Shown here one piece after another: positions 1 through 5,248 of a stretch of 8,897 nucleotides of DNA (positions are counted from its first letter, which is position 1; each line of letters begins with the position of its first letter). The stretch covers positions 1-8,897 of the forward strand of contig CAYMWP010000164.1 in assembly GCA_964393895.1 (NCBI GenBank), read 5' to 3'. Source of the DNA: B4-G1 sp964393895 (lineage in GTDB: Bacteria > Chloroflexota > Anaerolineae > B4-G1). Position numbers and translations under genes: made by a program. The notes under the pieces are model-generated. The model had not been told where the DNA came from and searched no databases. It saw only the letters and a list, made by a program, of their open reading frames with translations.

Positions 1-1
1 G

Positions 2-64
2 TGGCCTGGCATAGAATTCACCATAGTGGTCACGGATTACGCGAATGGTGAGTTACTACCTTGA
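2..64 (+). CDS. possible 3' end of a truncated upstream gene
   Basis: Reading from base 2 gives an open stretch of 20 codons ending WPGIEFTIVVTDYANGELLP and a TGA at 62-64. The alternating hydrophobic pattern and amino-acid mix look protein-like, whereas the other two plus frames stop at 9-14 and 49-51. The stop codon sits inside the left end of the palindromic repeat at 61-178, which would fit a repeat lying directly behind a gene. With only 20 residues no family can be named, and chance openness is quite possible. Confidence 0.25.
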   Translation, partial: WPGIEFTIVVTDYANGELLP

Positions 65-178
65 CAATGTTAAATTCGCTGCGAGGGGCTCGTAGTGCGC
101 CACGGAGCGCCAGCGGAGTGGCGCAAAGCCGCACTTCACTGCGTTTCGTGCAGCACTACGAGCAAATCTAACATTGTC
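61..178. repeat. long imperfect palindrome with two internal hairpins
   Basis: Outer arms GACAATGTTA (63-72) and TAACATTGTC (169-178) are perfect inverted repeats. Second arms GCTCGTAGTGC (88-98) and GCACTACGAGC (153-163) form an 11-bp perfect stem. Inside, GCGCCAC (97-103) pairs with GTGGCGC (118-124), and GCAC (131-134) can pair with GTGC (148-151). The fold is a stem leading to a two-hairpin head. TACTAC occurs on both sides (54-59 and 180-185), a possible short direct flank. There is no coding capacity. The core 90-161 is related in reverse orientation to 738-818, so this is a repeat family rather than a single terminator. Confidence 0.75.
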
Positions 179-180
179 GT

Positions 181-314
181 ACTACTCAGGTCAAGACTTC
201 CGAGGTCTGCGACAGGCATTCTGCCCACTGCGACCGTCGAAAAAGGCCGGGATTTCACGCCTGAACGGGTTTTGCAAGACCTCGGAGGTCTGAGCGCGTG
301 CCAGGCTGAGTAGT
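181..314. repeat. second inverted-repeat unit with AGACYTC...GGTCT arms
   Basis: ACTACTCAG (181-189) is the perfect reverse complement of CTGAGTAGT (306-314). Just inside, AGACTTCCGAGGTCT (194-208) pairs with AGACCTCGGAGGTCT (277-291) with one mismatch. Each of these 15-mers is also nearly self-palindromic, so each could form its own hairpin. A small GGCA/TGCC hairpin lies at 215-225. The unit begins three bases after the preceding palindrome ends. Nothing in it reads as a gene; an ORF crossing it on the plus strand (from 95) is an accident of GC-rich repeat sequence. Confidence 0.65.
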
Positions 315-327
315 TACCTTTTGATTT

Positions 328-354
328 TCTCAGCGTTCTCTGCGATCTCTGCGG
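328..354. repeat. three tandem 9-bp units, TCTCWGCGN
   Basis: The units are TCTCAGCGT (328-336), TCTCTGCGA (337-345) and TCTCTGCGG (346-354), an exact 9-bp period with changes only at the fifth and ninth bases. I recall similar TCTGCG-type strings between genes in many environmental bacterial genomes, but that is memory, not a search. Translated on the minus strand they give an arginine-rich tail (RRDRRER), a sign that the minus ORF through here is not a real gene. Confidence 0.7.
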
Positions 355-603
355 TAAAAATGGCGCGATAGTACGGAGCCTCCTGGGCTAATTGCACAGG
401 TGGAAAAAGTTGGGGCGCAAGAATACCCGAGGCTCCTAGCCCCCGGGACGGGCGCTTGAGCGATTGCCCCAAGATATTGAGCAGATACCTTGGGCCGAAT
501 GCGGCAAGTTACCGAGACCTGATTAGCTGACAGAACGCTGACTGTCTGAATGGAGGGAAGAATCGGGACGCAGGTCCTCGCAGAAAAACGCGGATTTCGT
601 TGA
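355..603. other. non-coding stretch with short inverted repeats only
   Basis: No credible gene is seen on either strand. GGAGCCTC (375-382) is the reverse complement of GAGGCTCC (429-436). CCCAAGATAT (468-477) and ATACCTTGGG (485-494) form a hairpin with one mismatch. GACAG (529-533) and CTGTC (542-546) form a minor one. None is followed by a T-run, so none is a convincing intrinsic terminator. The minus-strand 123-codon ORF across this stretch is rich in Cys, Ser and Arg, has no domain-like pattern, and runs through repeats at both ends, so I do not call it. Confidence 0.5.
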
Positions 604-612
604 TTCCCAATG

Positions 613-890
613 CAGTAATTCCCGTTTTGAAGCCGCACCGCCGTAAAACAGACGGTGCTGGCTAGTTTTTTCCTAGCATCGGCTCTTTTAGGCCGATGCA
701 CCTAAGCCTGTTTTCCGCACCTTACGAAGAGAAAAGTTCGTAGTCAGGCACGAAACGGAGTGGAGTGCCGTTTCGTGCGACCAGACGCTACTCCGCTCCA
801 CTGCGTAGCTTACTACGAACTCCTCTCACATGGAAAACCAAAGGGTGCGAAATATAGGCTAAGCTAGAATTGCCAAAACGGGAATTGCTG
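613..890. mobile_element. MITE-like element, 278 bp, 17-bp TIRs, 9-bp target duplication
   Basis: The left end CAGTAATTCCCGTTTTG (613-629) and the right end CAAAACGGGAATTGCTG (874-890) are inverted repeats, 16 of 17 matching. Each abuts a perfect direct repeat TTCCCAATG (604-612 and 891-899), exactly where a target-site duplication would lie. No transposase is encoded, so this would be a non-autonomous element mobilised in trans. The interior is full of hairpins: GCACCG/CGGTGC (635-640/653-658), GCTAG/CTAGC (661-665/673-677), GCATCGGC/GCCGATGC (676-683/692-699), and a larger palindrome at 735-821. A 9-bp duplication occurs in several IS families, such as IS1 and many IS4 members; I cannot assign the parent from these ends. 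Confidence 0.75.
735..821. repeat. three-way-junction palindrome inside the MITE-like element
   Basis: The outer stem AGTTCGTAGT (735-744) pairs perfectly with ACTACGAACT (812-821). Hairpin one is GCACGAAACGG (748-758) with CCGTTTCGTGC (768-778), 11 bp and perfect, with a 9-base loop. Hairpin two is GCTAC (787-791) with GTAGC (805-809). The reverse complement of its core (738-818) aligns with 90-161: both start TCGTAGT and end ACTACGA, and they share GCGGAGT, CGCAC and CGTTTCGTGC in order, with about nine extra bases here. Function is unknown; the family could be a second small repeat captured by the outer element, or part of its structure. Confidence 0.7.
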
Positions 891-898
891 TTCCCAAT

Positions 899-928
899 GT
901 AGATCGGCGTCCACCAGCGTTAATCTAC
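899..928. repeat. short hairpin at the MITE insertion point
   Basis: GTAGAT (899-904) is the perfect reverse complement of ATCTAC (923-928), with GGCG (906-909) and a CGTT-type partner inside offering weaker extra pairing. Its first base is the last base of the right-hand target duplication. CCCAAT recurs at 931-936. No T-run follows, so it is not a classic terminator. It may be the remnant of an older intergenic repeat into which the element inserted. Confidence 0.4.
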
Positions 929-1004
929 GTCCCAATAGAGATTTGTAAATCAACCAGCTACTGAGACTCTAATTTGAACAGTCGGTCGGTGGATCAGGTT
1001 GACA

Positions 1005-1034
1005 TTGGCGCGGTGAGAATAGTTGCGTTATAAT
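1005..1034 (+). promoter_or_regulatory. sigma-70-type promoter giving a probably leaderless mRNA
   Basis: A perfect -10 box TATAAT lies at 1029-1034, with TTGGCG at 1005-1010 as a fair -35 box at an 18-bp spacing. A perfect TTGACA at 999-1004 is 24 bp away, too far to be the partner. Transcription would start about 6-8 bases after the -10 box, at or next to the ATG at 1041. There is no Shine-Dalgarno sequence before that ATG, because the -10 box occupies its place. Leaderless initiation is therefore the simplest reading. Confidence 0.65.
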
Positions 1035-1040
1035 TGAGCT

Positions 1041-1346
1041 ATGGACAACCGATACCATTCCCTCCGTCTCTGGTGTGCATTAGCTCTGGTTGTGACGCTC
1101 ATAGCTGCGGCGGCGCTGTGGTTGCGCGGCGCTCTATTCGACGGCGGCGGCGACTCGCCTATGCCTACCCCTCTTGCCCACGTGGGATCACCGCTTCGCA
1201 CCCCGACCCAGGCAACCGCCACGCCGATGCCTTCCACCTCCTGGGACAGCGGCGGAGCGGCTCTACTGTGGGTGACGCTGGGTATTGGGCTGGCCCTGTG
1301 CATCGCCTGTTTAATCCTGTGTTGGGGTCGTCGCGCTGTCGGATGA
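1041..1346 (+). CDS. small two-helix membrane protein with Pro/Thr/Ser-rich loop
   Basis: This 101-residue protein has a hydrophobic segment at about 11-30, a loop rich in Pro, Thr and Ser at about 38-70, and a second hydrophobic segment at about 72-95 ending WGRR. Basic residues at both ends (R4, H6, R9 and R97, R98) predict both termini in the cytoplasm and the loop outside. I recognise no family and give no function. The ATG at 1041 follows a TATAAT box directly, and the stop overlaps the next start as ATGA (1343-1346), so the two genes are probably translationally coupled. The coupled gene is a glycosyltransferase of the kind that works on the outer membrane face, so this protein could be its partner or even a substrate through the Thr/Ser-rich loop; that is inference. 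A longer ORF from 1034 in another frame is only an upstream extension of the next gene. Confidence 0.65.
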   Translation: MDNRYHSLRLWCALALVVTLIAAAALWLRGALFDGGGDSPMPTPLAHVGSPLRTPTQATATPMPSTSWDSGGAALLWVTLGIGLALCIACLILCWGRRAVG

Positions 1347-2899
1347 GTTGCCTGCGCCGCCGCCACCTCGTTGCGGTCAGCCTGCTGGCGCTGGTCGCTT
1401 TTGCCGTGCGTGCCCTTTCCCTCGACGCTCAACCTCTCTGGAGGGACGAAGTGGACGCGCTGCGCTTTGCCACCGTCCCCTGGTCAAAGATGCTGGCTTC
1501 CTTCACCCGCCCCGGCTGGAACGGCCCGCTCTATTATCTGATGTTGCGCGGCTGGGTCGCGCTCGCCGGCGCGAGCGAGTATGGGATGCGCTTCTTCTCG
1601 CTCGCCTTTGGCGTGCTCTGCGTACCGTTGACCTATGCGCTGGGACGTCGCCTGTTCGACCGTCCAACCGGCCTGTTGGTCGCGCTGTTGACGACCACTT
1701 CCCCCTATCTAACCTGGTACAGCCAAGAATTAAAGATGTATACACTGGTGCCGGCACTGGCCCTGTTGGCGGTTTACGGGCTGCGTCGCGCCATTGATGG
1801 GAGCAAGTGGCATTGGTGGGCGCTGTCGGTCGTCGCCACTGGCCTGGCTTGCTACTCCCACATCCTGGCCGCACTGCTCATCCCGGTACAGATACTGCTC
1901 TACTTTTCCTGGTGGCCCAAGGCGCGCAAGCACTGGGTCGGCGCGCTGGTCAGCCTGGCCTGCCTCACTCTGCCCTACTTGCCACTGCTCGACTGGCAAG
2001 CTCCGCTGCTGCTCCAAGAGCGAGAGACCGGGTTTCCTCACCATACCTGGGGCGCGATGACGGAGACCCTGGCCAATGGCTGGAGCCTGGGAATTACGGG
2101 CTGGGGTTGGCCCTGGGGCGTCGTATTGCTGGGCGCGCTGGCCGCGTGGGGACTGACTCTTCTCGTGCTCTGGCCCCAGAGAGAAGACGGGCCAAGCAAC
2201 GGACTGGCGCTGCTGGTGTGGCTCGCGGTTCCGCTGCTGACCGTGTGGCTCATCTCACTGCGCCAACCGCTCTTTGCCGACCGCTACCTCGCTTGGGCTG
2301 CGCCGGCCTTTTACCTGTCGGTCGCCCTGGGCCTGGCATCGTTTCTGCACTTTGGCGCCTGGGGCCGCCGGGCGGCGGTGACGTTGACGGGCGCCGTTCT
2401 ACTTTTCAACGGCGCGAATCTGTGGCAGCAGGCCGCCACTCCGATAAAGTTCGACTTTCGCGCTGCCGCTGCCTACATAGCCGATTATCAGGCCGACGCG
2501 CCAATCGCGCGCCCGCGACCTCTCGATGCAACATACGACTTTACGTATTACCTGCCGCTCGTCGCGAGCGACTGCTGCGGTTTCAACGAGTTGATCATTT
2601 TCCAGATTCCCTACGGCAAACACACCTTCGACTATTACTTTCCTAGAGACGAGTACCCCTGGGCTGAGGGACTCTACACCAATCACCGCGCCCCAGACGG
2701 CTCCTTTCTGATGAGCGAACAGGAAGCCGCGCGTCGCATGCAAGAGCTGATGACCGGTCACGATGTGATCTGGCTGGTGACCACCGAGACGGCGATGTGG
2801 GATGAACGCGGCCTGGTGCGGGCCTGGTTGGAAGCAAACAGAGAGCGAGCGGGCGAGGCTCACTTTACACGGGTAGATGTGTATCGCTACGTCAAATAA
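1343..2899 (+). CDS. GT39/PMT-like membrane glycosyltransferase
   Basis: The 518-residue polytopic membrane protein has the layout of the GT-C family (dolichyl-phosphate-mannose-protein mannosyltransferase, ArnT-like). These enzymes move a sugar from a polyprenyl-phosphate carrier to an acceptor on the outer face of the membrane. After a first helix (about 9-27) comes the acidic loop motif LWRDEVDAL (32-40), where Asp35 and Glu36 match the catalytic/metal site of the family. NGPLYYLMLRGW (60-71) and SQELKMYTL (127-135) match the conserved stretches after it, and ADRYLAWAAP (312-321) is also typical. About ten further hydrophobic segments run to residue 363, followed by a soluble domain of roughly 150 residues. 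I chose the ATG at 1343, which overlaps the previous stop as ATGA, because it starts right before the first helix; the open frame reaches 1034 but that part does not look like protein. Donor and acceptor are unknown. Confidence 0.85.
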   Translation: MSCLRRRHLVAVSLLALVAFAVRALSLDAQPLWRDEVDALRFATVPWSKMLASFTRPGWNGPLYYLMLRGWVALAGASEYGMRFFSLAFGVLCVPLTYALGRRLFDRPTGLLVALLTTTSPYLTWYSQELKMYTLVPALALLAVYGLRRAIDGSKWHWWALSVVATGLACYSHILAALLIPVQILLYFSWWPKARKHWVGALVSLACLTLPYLPLLDWQAPLLLQERETGFPHHTWGAMTETLANGWSLGITGWGWPWGVVLLGALAAWGLTLLVLWPQREDGPSNGLALLVWLAVPLLTVWLISLRQPLFADRYLAWAAPAFYLSVALGLASFLHFGAWGRRAAVTLTGAVLLFNGANLWQQAATPIKFDFRAAAAYIADYQADAPIARPRPLDATYDFTYYLPLVASDCCGFNELIIFQIPYGKHTFDYYFPRDEYPWAEGLYTNHRAPDGSFLMSEQEAARRMQELMTGHDVIWLVTTETAMWDERGLVRAWLEANRERAGEAHFTRVDVYRYVK

Positions 2900-2917
2900 G
2901 ACCTGGCGATCTCGTGT

Positions 2918-2946
2918 TTTACGCTTCTCGCCTTATGCGGTATAAT
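2918..2946 (+). promoter_or_regulatory. sigma-70-type promoter for the methyltransferase gene
   Basis: A perfect -10 box TATAAT sits at 2941-2946, with TTTACG at 2918-2923 as a -35 box (4 of 6 matches) at the ideal 17-bp spacing. Transcription would begin near 2953, giving a leader of about 23 bases that still contains the GGAG ribosome binding site at 2965-2968. It lies in the 76-bp gap after the glycosyltransferase, so the two genes are likely separate transcription units. Confidence 0.65.
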
Positions 2947-2975
2947 AACCCTGCGAATGTCTCTGGAGACCTGCG

Positions 2976-3692
2976 ATGATTCCCGTGCCTGTGTATCCCT
3001 TTCTCATTCCCTGGCTCCGGCCTTGTTACGACTATGCGCCATTGATCTGGTTGGGGGGCCTCGTCTGCCTGTGGCTGACGCGCTACACGCATCAACTGGC
3101 GCAGCGCTGGGGTGGGGGTTACTATCTGCTCTCCGCCCTCATACGTCCTCTAGGCGTGCTGTTGATCGTCGCTGGATGGATGGCCCTGTTCGCCAGCACG
3201 GATTTGGAGAATGTGATCACGCCAGAGCATCCGGCGGAGTGGAAATCGCTGTTCGGTCTGGCTGACGGTCGTCCTACCATCGTATTCTGGCTGAATGTCC
3301 TGTGGCTAGTGGGTGAAGTGGTCTCGCTGGGATTTGGATTGTGGGCCGTCGCCGTGCTGGGCGTGCGGCGTTCGTTCTTCTATCGCCGGTTGGACGATCC
3401 GTTGATCACACGCGGCCCGTATAGCGTCGTGCGCCACCCGCAGTTCCTTTCGGCCAGCGGTGTGACCTTTTTCACAGTTCAGTTCTACATCACCATGTCC
3501 TGGTGGGATTACGCAAGATTGCCATACATCGAGTGGCGTCTCAGTTGGGGCGAGATTGGGATTGCGAACTGGGTGCTTTTCACGGTCGCTCTGTGGCTGC
3601 TGGCCCTGTTGGAGGATCGCGAACTGGCCGCTCACTTTGGCCCGGACTACCAGTTGTACGCTCACCGTGTCCCGCGCCTGTTCCCGAATTGA
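2976..3692 (+). CDS. isoprenylcysteine carboxyl methyltransferase / PEMT-family membrane protein
   Basis: This is a 238-residue integral membrane protein with hydrophobic segments at about 20-35, 50-72, 102-128 and 196-212. The C-terminal half carries the ICMT/PEMT signature: LITRGPYSVVRHPQFL (143-158), containing the family's Gly-Pro-Tyr...Arg-His-Pro core, then EDRELAAHFGPDYQLYAHRV (213-232) ending in RLFP. In this family these parts bind S-adenosylmethionine and methylate a lipid or lipid-linked group at the membrane. Bacterial members have varied and mostly unknown substrates, so I do not name one. The ATG at 2976 is preceded by GGAG at 2965-2968 with 7 bases between them. A different-frame ORF at 2957-3265 overlaps it but shows no domain pattern. 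Confidence 0.85.
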   Translation: MIPVPVYPFLIPWLRPCYDYAPLIWLGGLVCLWLTRYTHQLAQRWGGGYYLLSALIRPLGVLLIVAGWMALFASTDLENVITPEHPAEWKSLFGLADGRPTIVFWLNVLWLVGEVVSLGFGLWAVAVLGVRRSFFYRRLDDPLITRGPYSVVRHPQFLSASGVTFFTVQFYITMSWWDYARLPYIEWRLSWGEIGIANWVLFTVALWLLALLEDRELAAHFGPDYQLYAHRVPRLFPN

Positions 3693-3750
3693 GAGGTTGG
3701 CGAGTTTATCGAGGTCCACAAGGCGGCAAAAGCTGCACAGTTGGGAGAAA

Positions 3751-5121
3751 ATGGAAATGTGGCCCAGCCTGTATGAAAACCGCCCCGGTCAGACGCTGGC
3801 CTTTATGCCAGAGCCAGAGACCGAGTTGTTGGCAGAGACGTTGGTGGCCTTTGCCAACTCTGACGGCGGCACTGTCCTCATCGGCGTGGACGAGGGCGGG
3901 CGGACCACCGGGCAGGTCTACGCGGACGAGGTCGAAGCGGCGCTGCGAGCCGTGGTGCAAGAGTGCCGTCCGCCGGTGGAGGCCCGCTGGCACCAGGCGG
4001 CGGACGAGGAAGGACTGGCCTTTGCCATAATCGTCGCCCGCAGCCCCGAGCTGCACAGCCTGGCCGACGGGCGCGTGCTGGTCCGCGCTGGCGCAGAGAA
4101 CCGTCCCCTCAGCGGCGATCAGATCCGCCAACTGGCCGCCACCAAGTCCGTCGGCGATTTCGAGGCAGAGGTCGCGCCTGGTGCGCAGCGGGAGGATTTC
4201 GACGACGAGGTGATAGCCGAGTTCGTCGCCAAGTGGCAGGAGCGCCAACACCGCGAGTGGACCGGCGCTGTAAAAGACCTGCTGCTCGAGGTGGGCGCCG
4301 TGGGCGACGACGGGCGTCCCACCATCGCGGGCGTGCTGCTGTTCGCTCGCAATCCACAGGCGTTCTTGCCCCAGAGTGGGCTGACGTTCGTCAAGTTCGT
4401 GGGCCGGCTGCCCCGAGGCGAGGCTGGACAGCCGGGCTACGGTCGCCGCGAAGAGATTGGCGGGCCGCTGGCGCGCATCATCCAGCGCACCTGGGAGGTC
4501 GTGGGCGAGGAGATGCGCATCGGCGCGGTCGTCACCGGGCTGGAGCGGGAGGAGCGCACCGAGTACCCGGTCTCTGCCGTGCGCGAGGCATTGGTCAACG
4601 CCATCGCCCACCGGGACTACCGGCTGGGCGGGCGACGCATCGAGGTGCGCATGTTCTCCGACCGGATGGAGATCATCAGCCCGGGCGGGTTGCCTGGTTT
4701 CATCACTGTAGATAACATCGTGGAGGAACACTTTTCGCGCAACCCGCGCCTCGTCTCCGGCCTGTACCAGTGGGGCTACATCGAGGAACTGGGGCTGGGC
4801 GTAGACCTGATGGTCGAGGAGATGGTGCGGGCCGGTCACCCACCGCCCAAGTTCAAGGATACCCCCTACTCCTTCACCGTCACGCTACAAAACGTCCGCG
4901 AGCGCACTCCCCAGCCGGCCTGGACGCGCACGATGAACGAGCGACAGGCCAAGGCTTTGGCCTACGTGCAGGAGCGCGGTCGCATCACCAACCGCGAGTA
5001 CCGGGCGATATGCCCAGACGTCAGCGCCGAGACGCTGCGGCTGGATCTGGCGGATCTGGTGGAGCACGGGGTTCTGCTCAAGATTGGGGCCAAAAAGGGG
5101 ACGTATTATATTCTGAAATAG
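3751..5121 (+). CDS. AlbA_2-domain ATP-binding putative transcriptional regulator
   Basis: The 456-residue protein has three parts. Residues about 15-130 resemble the AlbA_2 (Schlafen AlbA_2-like) nucleic-acid-binding domain, with FANSDGGTVLIGVDEGG (34-50). Residues about 240-380 match the HATPase_c_4 type, with VREALVNAIAHRDY (277-290), EIISPGGLPG (307-316) and RNPRLV (330-335). Residues 396-456 form a winged-helix-like end (NERQAKALAYVQERGRITNREYR...LRLDLADLVEHG). This order is that of COG2865 predicted regulators; the ligand and target genes are unknown. The frame is open from 3556, but the first part overlaps the preceding gene in another frame and is not protein-like. GGGAG at 3743-3747 lies 3 bases before the ATG at 3751 and 9 before an in-frame ATG at 3757, so the true start may be two codons later. 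It lies 58 bp after the methyltransferase gene, with no clear promoter of its own. Confidence 0.85.
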   Translation: MEMWPSLYENRPGQTLAFMPEPETELLAETLVAFANSDGGTVLIGVDEGGRTTGQVYADEVEAALRAVVQECRPPVEARWHQAADEEGLAFAIIVARSPELHSLADGRVLVRAGAENRPLSGDQIRQLAATKSVGDFEAEVAPGAQREDFDDEVIAEFVAKWQERQHREWTGAVKDLLLEVGAVGDDGRPTIAGVLLFARNPQAFLPQSGLTFVKFVGRLPRGEAGQPGYGRREEIGGPLARIIQRTWEVVGEEMRIGAVVTGLEREERTEYPVSAVREALVNAIAHRDYRLGGRRIEVRMFSDRMEIISPGGLPGFITVDNIVEEHFSRNPRLVSGLYQWGYIEELGLGVDLMVEEMVRAGHPPPKFKDTPYSFTVTLQNVRERTPQPAWTRTMNERQAKALAYVQERGRITNREYRAICPDVSAETLRLDLADLVEHGVLLKIGAKKGTYYILK

Positions 5122-5169
5122 TTGTAACTGCTCGGGTCTCTCGCGACACGTCATTCCGAGCAGCTACAA
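5122..5169. repeat. 14-bp-arm inverted repeat (REP-like or weak terminator)
   Basis: TTGTAACTGCTCGG (5122-5135) and CCGAGCAGCTACAA (5156-5169) pair over 14 positions with one mismatch, around a 20-base loop. It starts at the base after the regulator's stop codon. No run of T follows, so it is a poor intrinsic terminator on the plus strand. The loop and right arm contain GTCATTCCGAG, a string I recall from REP-like intergenic repeats in several phyla; this is unverified. It may stabilise or separate the upstream transcript. Confidence 0.55.
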
Positions 5170-5173
5170 ATAG

Positions 5174-5195
5174 TTATCCCAAATTTATCCCAAAT
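5174..5195. promoter_or_regulatory. perfect 11-bp tandem duplication, candidate operator
   Basis: TTATCCCAAAT occurs twice with no gap (5174-5184 and 5185-5195). A period of 11 bp is about one helical turn, so a protein dimer or oligomer could bind both copies on the same face of the DNA. Part of the second copy also forms a loose dyad with TTTGGAT (5201-5207). It lies 54 bp before the acyl-CoA dehydrogenase start and directly downstream of a DNA-binding regulator gene. I do not see a clear -35/-10 pair here, so the regulatory role is inference. Confidence 0.4.
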
Positions 5196-5248
5196 CAAAC
5201 TTTGGATATTTTGCCCAAAAACATCACCATATTTAAGGAGAAACCAAA

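Noticed and set aside
676..699. GCATCGGC/GCCGATGC hairpin as an intrinsic terminator
   Set aside because: No T-run after the stem and no gene ending before it. It lies within the MITE-like element and is better seen as part of its structure.
330..701. 123-codon minus-strand ORF
   Set aside because: Cys/Arg/Ser-rich with no domain-like pattern. It starts in the MITE-like element and ends in the 9-bp tandem repeat, so it is an accidental open frame.
999..1034. TTGACA (999-1004) as the -35 box for TATAAT at 1029
   Set aside because: The spacing is 24 bp; TTGGCG at 1005 gives an 18-bp spacing instead.
1034..1342. N-terminal extension of the glycosyltransferase frame (start at 1034)
   Set aside because: Arg/His/Cys-rich and unlike the family. 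It overlaps the 101-residue membrane protein, and the ATGA start at 1343 lies right before the first helix.
1807..2646. 279-codon plus-strand ORF inside the glycosyltransferase gene
   Set aside because: Arg/Ala/Gly-rich out-of-frame reading of a clear membrane protein gene.
3706..4839. 377-codon minus-strand ORF opposite the regulator gene
   Set aside because: A shadow of GC-rich codons; the plus strand has three recognisable domains.
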